Shown here piece after piece: positions 60,519-64,000 of a stretch of 64,000 nucleotides of DNA. This stretch comes from Mucilaginibacter sp. KACC 22773 (GTDB lineage Bacteria > Bacteroidota > Bacteroidia > Sphingobacteriales > Sphingobacteriaceae). The notes beneath the pieces are model-generated. The model was not told the origin of the DNA, made no database searches, and saw only the letters and a program-made list of their open reading frames with translations. The DNA lies in contig NZ_CP117883.1 of NCBI RefSeq assembly GCF_028736215.1, positions 4,588,001 to 4,652,000 on the forward strand, written 5' to 3'. Position numbers and translations under genes: made by a program. Each line of letters opens with the position of its first letter. The first letter of the stretch is position 1.

Positions 60519-61622
60519 TTAAACATTAAACCTGAAGTGCATAATATCGCCATCCTGCACAATGTAGGTTTTACCCTCGATGCCCAATTTACCGTTCTCT
60601 TTTATCGTAGCTTCAACACCGTTAAATCTCACAAAGTCGTCGTATTTAATAACTTCGGCGCGGATAAAGCCTTTTTCAAAATCGGTATGGATAACGCCGG
60701 CTGCCTGCGGTGCTGTAAAGCCCTGGGTAATTGTCCAGGCACGAACTTCCTGTACACCGGCTGTAAAGTAGGTGGCCAGGTTTAGCAAACGGTAAGCAGC
60801 TTTTATCAGTTTGTTAACGCCCGATTCTGTCAGCCCTAAATCGTTTAAAAACATCTGGCGCTCTTCGTATGATTCCAATTCAGCAATTTCTGCTTCAATC
60901 TGTGCCGATATGATCAGCACTTCGGCTTTCTCTTCAGCTACGGCGGCTTTCACCTGTTCAACGTAAGCATTACCTGTACTTACAGATCCCTCGTCAACAT
61001 TACAAACGTACATTACCGGTTTGGCGGTAAGAAGCCATATGTCGGCAATATATTCTTTGTCTTCTTCGGCAACCGGTGCTGTACGGGCCGACTTGCCTTG
61101 AAGCAAATGGTTTTTATAAACGGTTAAAACATCAAAGGTTTTTTTAGCCTCTTTGTCGCCACCTGTTTTGGCCATTTTTTCAACTTTCTGAATCTTTTTC
61201 TCTATTGAGTCTAAATCCTTTAGCTGCAATTCGGTATCGATAATCTCTTTATCGCGTATTGGGTCAACCGAGCCGTCAACATGGATCACGTTATCGTTAT
61301 CAAAGCAGCGCAATACGTGGATAATAGCATTAGTAGCACGAATGTTGGCCAAAAACTGGTTACCCAAGCCCTCGCCTTTGCTGGCACCTTTTACCAGGCC
61401 GGCAATATCTACAATCTCGATAACGTTTGGCACTATGTTTTTGGGCTGAACTATTTCGGTAAGCTTTGTTAAGCGCTCATCCGGCACCGTAATTACGCCC
61501 ACGTTTGGCTCGATGGTGCAAAACGGAAAGTTAGCCGCCTGCGCCTTGGCATTTGATAAGCAATTAAAAAGTGTTGATTTCCCCACATTTGGCAAACCTA
61601 CTATCCCACATTGTAAACCCAT
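60519..61622 (-). CDS. ychF: Ribosome-binding ATPase YchF
   Basis: A 367-residue Obg-family P-loop protein that binds ribosomes and prefers ATP. The P-loop is GLPNVGKSTLFN (8-19), switch/G3 is DIAGLVKGASKGEGLGNQFL (about 71-90), and NVDE is in place of the GTP-specific NKxD (ICNVDEGS-type, YVCNVDEGS about 205). The C-terminal TGS domain ends FVRFNGVEATIKENGKLGIE and QDGDIMHFRFNV. The length is normal. Divergent from mgtE, with a repeat-filled 240-base space. Confidence 0.95.
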   Translation of the reverse strand: MGLQCGIVGLPNVGKSTLFNCLSNAKAQAANFPFCTIEPNVGVITVPDERLTKLTEIVQPKNIVPNVIEIVDIAGLVKGASKGEGLGNQFLANIRATNAIIHVLRCFDNDNVIHVDGSVDPIRDKEIIDTELQLKDLDSIEKKIQKVEKMAKTGGDKEAKKTFDVLTVYKNHLLQGKSARTAPVAEEDKEYIADIWLLTAKPVMYVCNVDEGSVSTGNAYVEQVKAAVAEEKAEVLIISAQIEAEIAELESYEERQMFLNDLGLTESGVNKLIKAAYRLLNLATYFTAGVQEVRAWTITQGFTAPQAAGVIHTDFEKGFIRAEVIKYDDFVRFNGVEATIKENGKLGIEGKTYIVQDGDIMHFRFNV

Positions 61623-61655
61623 TGTTTTAAACTCTAAATTCTAATTTCTAAAATT

Positions 61656-61745
61656 GTTCATGGTTGATGGTTCATAGATCATGGCCAAATAAACAGTCTG
61701 AAACAGCATCAAAGACTATGAACCATGAACTATCAACCATGAACC
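61656..61745. repeat. Inverted repeat of GTTCATGGTTGATGG type
   Basis: GTTCATGGTTGATGGTTCAT (61656 on) pairs with CTATGAACCATGAACTATC followed by AACCATGAAC (61716-61744), with a seven-base bulge. It lies between the divergent ychF and mgtE starts. Confidence 0.65.
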
Positions 61746-61803
61746 AAAAGGCTGCAAAGATAACAGAATTTTTTGCCCGATTATTTGAAAAAATAAACGA
61801 CTT

Positions 61804-61859
61804 TTGCCCTCGTTAAAAAACAGGATCACATTAATAATACGATGTAAAAACGAGGGCAA
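61804..61859 (+). promoter_or_regulatory. Leader hairpin directly before the mgtE start
   Basis: Eleven-base perfect arms TTGCCCTCGTT (61804-61814) and AACGAGGGCAA (61849-61859) enclose 34 bases. The right arm ends four bases before the ATG at 61864, so the folded RNA would cover the ribosome-loading region. A candidate cis-regulator of the Mg transporter. The ACTTTTGCC just before the left arm may be part of the promoter, in which case the left arm is only partly transcribed. Confidence 0.5.
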
Positions 61860-61863
61860 TTAT

Positions 61864-63234
61864 ATGGAAGAGATGGTTGAGCAAATAGAATTGTTACTGG
61901 AACAGGAAGACAATACCCAATTACAGGAATATTTGAACAGCCTTAATATATCGGATGTTGAAGAACTGATTGATGAACTTCCTGAACACGGCCCTTTATT
62001 TATCGAAATACTTTCGCTTAACCGCGCCGTTAATGTATTCCGTATCCTGGATTTCCCTACGCAGGAGCGCATCATTAAAAAGCTATCGGGCCCAAGGGTT
62101 GCCGAATTGGTTAACGAACTCCCCCCGGATGACCGTACCGCCCTTTTTGCCGAATTGCATGGCGACGCTGTTAAAAAACTGATCCTTCATTTATCACCAG
62201 AAAACCGTAAAGAGGCATTGTCGCTTTTAGGTTACGAAGAAGATAGCGTTGGGCGTTTGATGACACCCGATTATATCGCCGTTAAAAAAAACTGGGATGT
62301 TACAAGGGTGTTGTCGCACATCCGCCGGTACGGTAAAAACTCCGAAACCATCGATGTAATTTATGTTATTGACGAAAATGGAATTTTACTGGATGATATC
62401 CGTATCCGCGAAATACTATTGGTAAAACCCGAAACCAAGGTATCTGACCTGATGGACGGCCGCCTGATAGCCCTAAGCGCCAGCGACCCGCAAGAAGAAG
62501 CTATCAATATTTTTAGAATGAATAACCGCACAGCTTTGCCGGTTGTTGATAAAGAGAATATTTTGTTGGGCATAGTAACTGTAGATGATATTTTATGGAT
62601 AGCTAATGAAGAATACACAGAAGATATTCAAAAAATAGGTGGTACCGAAGCTCTTGATGAGCCGTACCTTGATATCAACTTATTCCGGCTGGTAAAAAAA
62701 CGCGTTGGCTGGCTTATCATCCTGTTTCTTGGCGAAATGCTTACCGCTACAGCTATGGGCTATTTTGAGGGCTCGATTGAAAAAGCGGTGGTACTGGCCC
62801 TGTTTATTCCCCTCATCATATCAAGCGGTGGGAACGGCGGCTCGCAGGCATCAACGCTTATTATACAGGCCATGGCCCTGGGCGAAGTTACCGTTGCCGA
62901 CTGGTGGTTGGTGATGCGCCGCGAAATCATGTCGGGCCTGATGCTGGGCGCAACCTTAGGCGTTATTGGTTTTGCCCGAATCTACATCTGGCACCTGTTT
63001 TCGCCTGTCTATGGCCCTCATTGGATCCTGGTAGGTTTTACCGTTGGCAGCGCCCTTGTAGGGGTAGTTTTATGGGGATCATTAGCTGGCTCAATGCTGC
63101 CACTAATACTCAAAAAATGCGGCGCCGACCCTGCAACCTCTTCTGCCCCGTTTGTGGCCACATTGGTAGATGTTACCGGCCTGATCATCTATTTTACAGT
63201 TGCCATAATTTTCATGAAGGGGACAATGCTGTAG
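61864..63234 (+). CDS. mgtE: Magnesium transporter MgtE
   Basis: A 456-residue Mg2+ channel. The ATG at 61864 (MEEMVEQIELLLEQEDNTQL) begins the cytoplasmic N domain (about 1-130; LPPDDRTALFAELHGDA). Two CBS domains follow (about 135-255; VGRLMTPDYIAVKKNWDVTR and ALPVVDKENILLGIVTVDDI), then a plug helix and five membrane helices (from about 285) with ALFIPLIISSGGNGGSQAST and PFVATLVDVTGLIIYF. The conserved Asp in the last motif coordinates Mg. The N and CBS domains gate the pore by sensing cytosolic Mg2+. An upstream leader hairpin may add RNA-level control. Confidence 0.94.
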   Translation: MEEMVEQIELLLEQEDNTQLQEYLNSLNISDVEELIDELPEHGPLFIEILSLNRAVNVFRILDFPTQERIIKKLSGPRVAELVNELPPDDRTALFAELHGDAVKKLILHLSPENRKEALSLLGYEEDSVGRLMTPDYIAVKKNWDVTRVLSHIRRYGKNSETIDVIYVIDENGILLDDIRIREILLVKPETKVSDLMDGRLIALSASDPQEEAINIFRMNNRTALPVVDKENILLGIVTVDDILWIANEEYTEDIQKIGGTEALDEPYLDINLFRLVKKRVGWLIILFLGEMLTATAMGYFEGSIEKAVVLALFIPLIISSGGNGGSQASTLIIQAMALGEVTVADWWLVMRREIMSGLMLGATLGVIGFARIYIWHLFSPVYGPHWILVGFTVGSALVGVVLWGSLAGSMLPLILKKCGADPATSSAPFVATLVDVTGLIIYFTVAIIFMKGTML

Positions 63235-63316
63235 TTTCGTTGCTGTCAAAATTATTGTTTGCTTAAATATTTATATACCTTTAGTACAATAAATACTTAA
63301 ACTTAAAACACTAATA

Positions 63317-63814
63317 ATGGAAACTGACGAAAGCTACATCACCCCTCCTGGTTCAACCGAAATCATTCTGACAGCCGAAGCGCAAAGCTATTTACTATCG
63401 GCAGGTAAATGGGCTACCTTTTTAGGTATCCTGGGCTTTATTTTTTGTGGCTTATTTGCTTTATTAGCCTTATCAATAGGTACCATTTTTTCAAAAATGG
63501 CCGAAACGATGCCATACAATCCCGGCCTGAAAATGATGGCAGGTTTTGGCGGCGACGTTACTATTTTTTACCTGTTAATTGATCTGCTATACTTTTTCTT
63601 CGCGCTTTATATTTACCAGTTTGCGGTGAAAATAAAGGCAGGGGTAAACTTTAAGGATACAGCCCACATAACAGCCGGGCTGGGCAAGCTAAAATCGTTT
63701 TTTAAGCTATGGGGAATTGTAACCATAGTTTTCATTTGCGTTTACGTATTAGCAATAGTATGTTTTGTAGTATTTGCTGCAACTATGGCAAAAGATATGT
63801 CTGCCGGAATGTAA
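63317..63814 (+). CDS. DUF5362-like membrane protein
   Basis: A 165-residue protein with three or four hydrophobic helices: about 32-58 (FLGILGFIFCGLFALLALSI), about 80-102 (FYLLIDLLYFFFALYIYQFA) and about 132-155 (LWGIVTIVFICVYVLAIVCF). The N-terminus is soluble and acidic, with SYLLSAGKWATFLGILGF matching DUF5362. The loop FKDTAHITAGLGKLKSFFK is positively charged and cytoplasmic. The function is unknown. The gene stands alone after mgtE and ends at a terminator. Confidence 0.75.
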   Translation: METDESYITPPGSTEIILTAEAQSYLLSAGKWATFLGILGFIFCGLFALLALSIGTIFSKMAETMPYNPGLKMMAGFGGDVTIFYLLIDLLYFFFALYIYQFAVKIKAGVNFKDTAHITAGLGKLKSFFKLWGIVTIVFICVYVLAIVCFVVFAATMAKDMSAGM

Positions 63815-63834
63815 TAGTGCTTCATTAAAATAAA

Positions 63835-63857
63835 AACCCTGCCTTATGGGCAGGGTT
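63835..63857. terminator. Terminator hairpin
   Basis: AACCCTGCC (63835-63843) pairs with GGCAGGGTT (63849-63857), loop TTATG. It lies between the DUF5362 gene and the converging partial gene. Confidence 0.8.
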
Positions 63858-63892
63858 CAATTATATTAGTTTAGCGTTAATTCTTTTTGTTG

Positions 63893-64000
63893 TTAAATCT
63901 CAAACGAAAAATCCTCATCGGCAGAAGCTTTGGCAACTTCAGGATTTTCATTATATTCATAGCGCTTTTCCACTACATCCTGGTTAGCCCTGATGTAGTC
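63893..64000 (-). CDS. C-terminal fragment of an unidentified protein
   Basis: A minus-strand frame runs off the right edge. The last 35 residues read DYIRANQDVVEKRYEYNENP then EVAKASADEDFSFEI, followed by TAA at 63893-63895. The tail is acidic and soluble. Codon use looks coding, and a terminator stands 36 bases beyond. The protein cannot be named from this piece. Confidence 0.6.
   Translation of the reverse strand, partial: DYIRANQDVVEKRYEYNENPEVAKASADEDFSFEI

Overview
The window looks like a chromosomal segment from a Bacteroidota organism, most likely Sphingobacteriaceae (Mucilaginibacter- or Pedobacter-like). The grounds are promoters of the TAnnTTTG type, almost no Shine-Dalgarno sequences, a TonB receptor with a carboxypeptidase-regulatory-like N-terminus, LytTR systems, a DUF2027-Smr protein, and many short palindromic intergenic repeats. 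There are about 50 real genes, one tRNA-Arg(CCG), and no rRNA, CRISPR, phage, integrase or insertion sequence that I can recognise.

Layout. 1-20 kb is mostly housekeeping and envelope genes: partial lysA, a HAD hydrolase, small outer-membrane proteins, a cold-shock protein, an M1 peptidase, a DUF2027-Smr protein, a DUF885 peptidase, a serine hydrolase with its AraC neighbour, a DUF3179/AhpD-like pair, a secreted acetolactate decarboxylase and a DsbA/FrnE-like protein. 20-29 kb holds an MFS transporter behind a palindromic operator, then a metal-transport block: OmpR-type two-component system, leader ORF, MntP-like membrane protein, MgtA P-type ATPase, an uncatalogued 25-residue membrane peptide and an OprB-like porin. 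29-33 kb is one 1224-codon frame joining a seven-helix AraC-type regulator to a MacB/FtsX-type permease. 33-48 kb includes sterol desaturase, ankyrin protein, ftsK-lolA, a DbpA-like helicase, a DUF1801-NADAR-DUF1801 cassette and several exported proteins. 48-55 kb is an operon of a DUF3500 lipoprotein, a HupE/UreJ membrane protein and a TonB receptor, divergent from a LytS/LytTR two-component pair. 55-64 kb has the tRNA, a VIT1/CCC1-type transporter, a cytochrome b, a second OmpR-type system with an outer-membrane protein, ychF, mgtE and a DUF5362 protein.

How it fits together. Divalent-metal handling recurs: MgtA with an MntP-like protein, MgtE behind a leader hairpin, a VIT1-like carrier, and a candidate HupE/TonB metal-uptake system. 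The best candidates for something undescribed are the AraC-permease fusion, the DUF3500-HupE-TonB-LytTR locus with paired repeats in its control region, the micropeptide and leader ORF of the mgtA operon, and the DUF1801-NADAR-DUF1801 cassette. Several families of small palindromic repeats sit between genes; one low-complexity type has entered lysA in frame. All functional calls are from reading the translations by eye; no database search was run.
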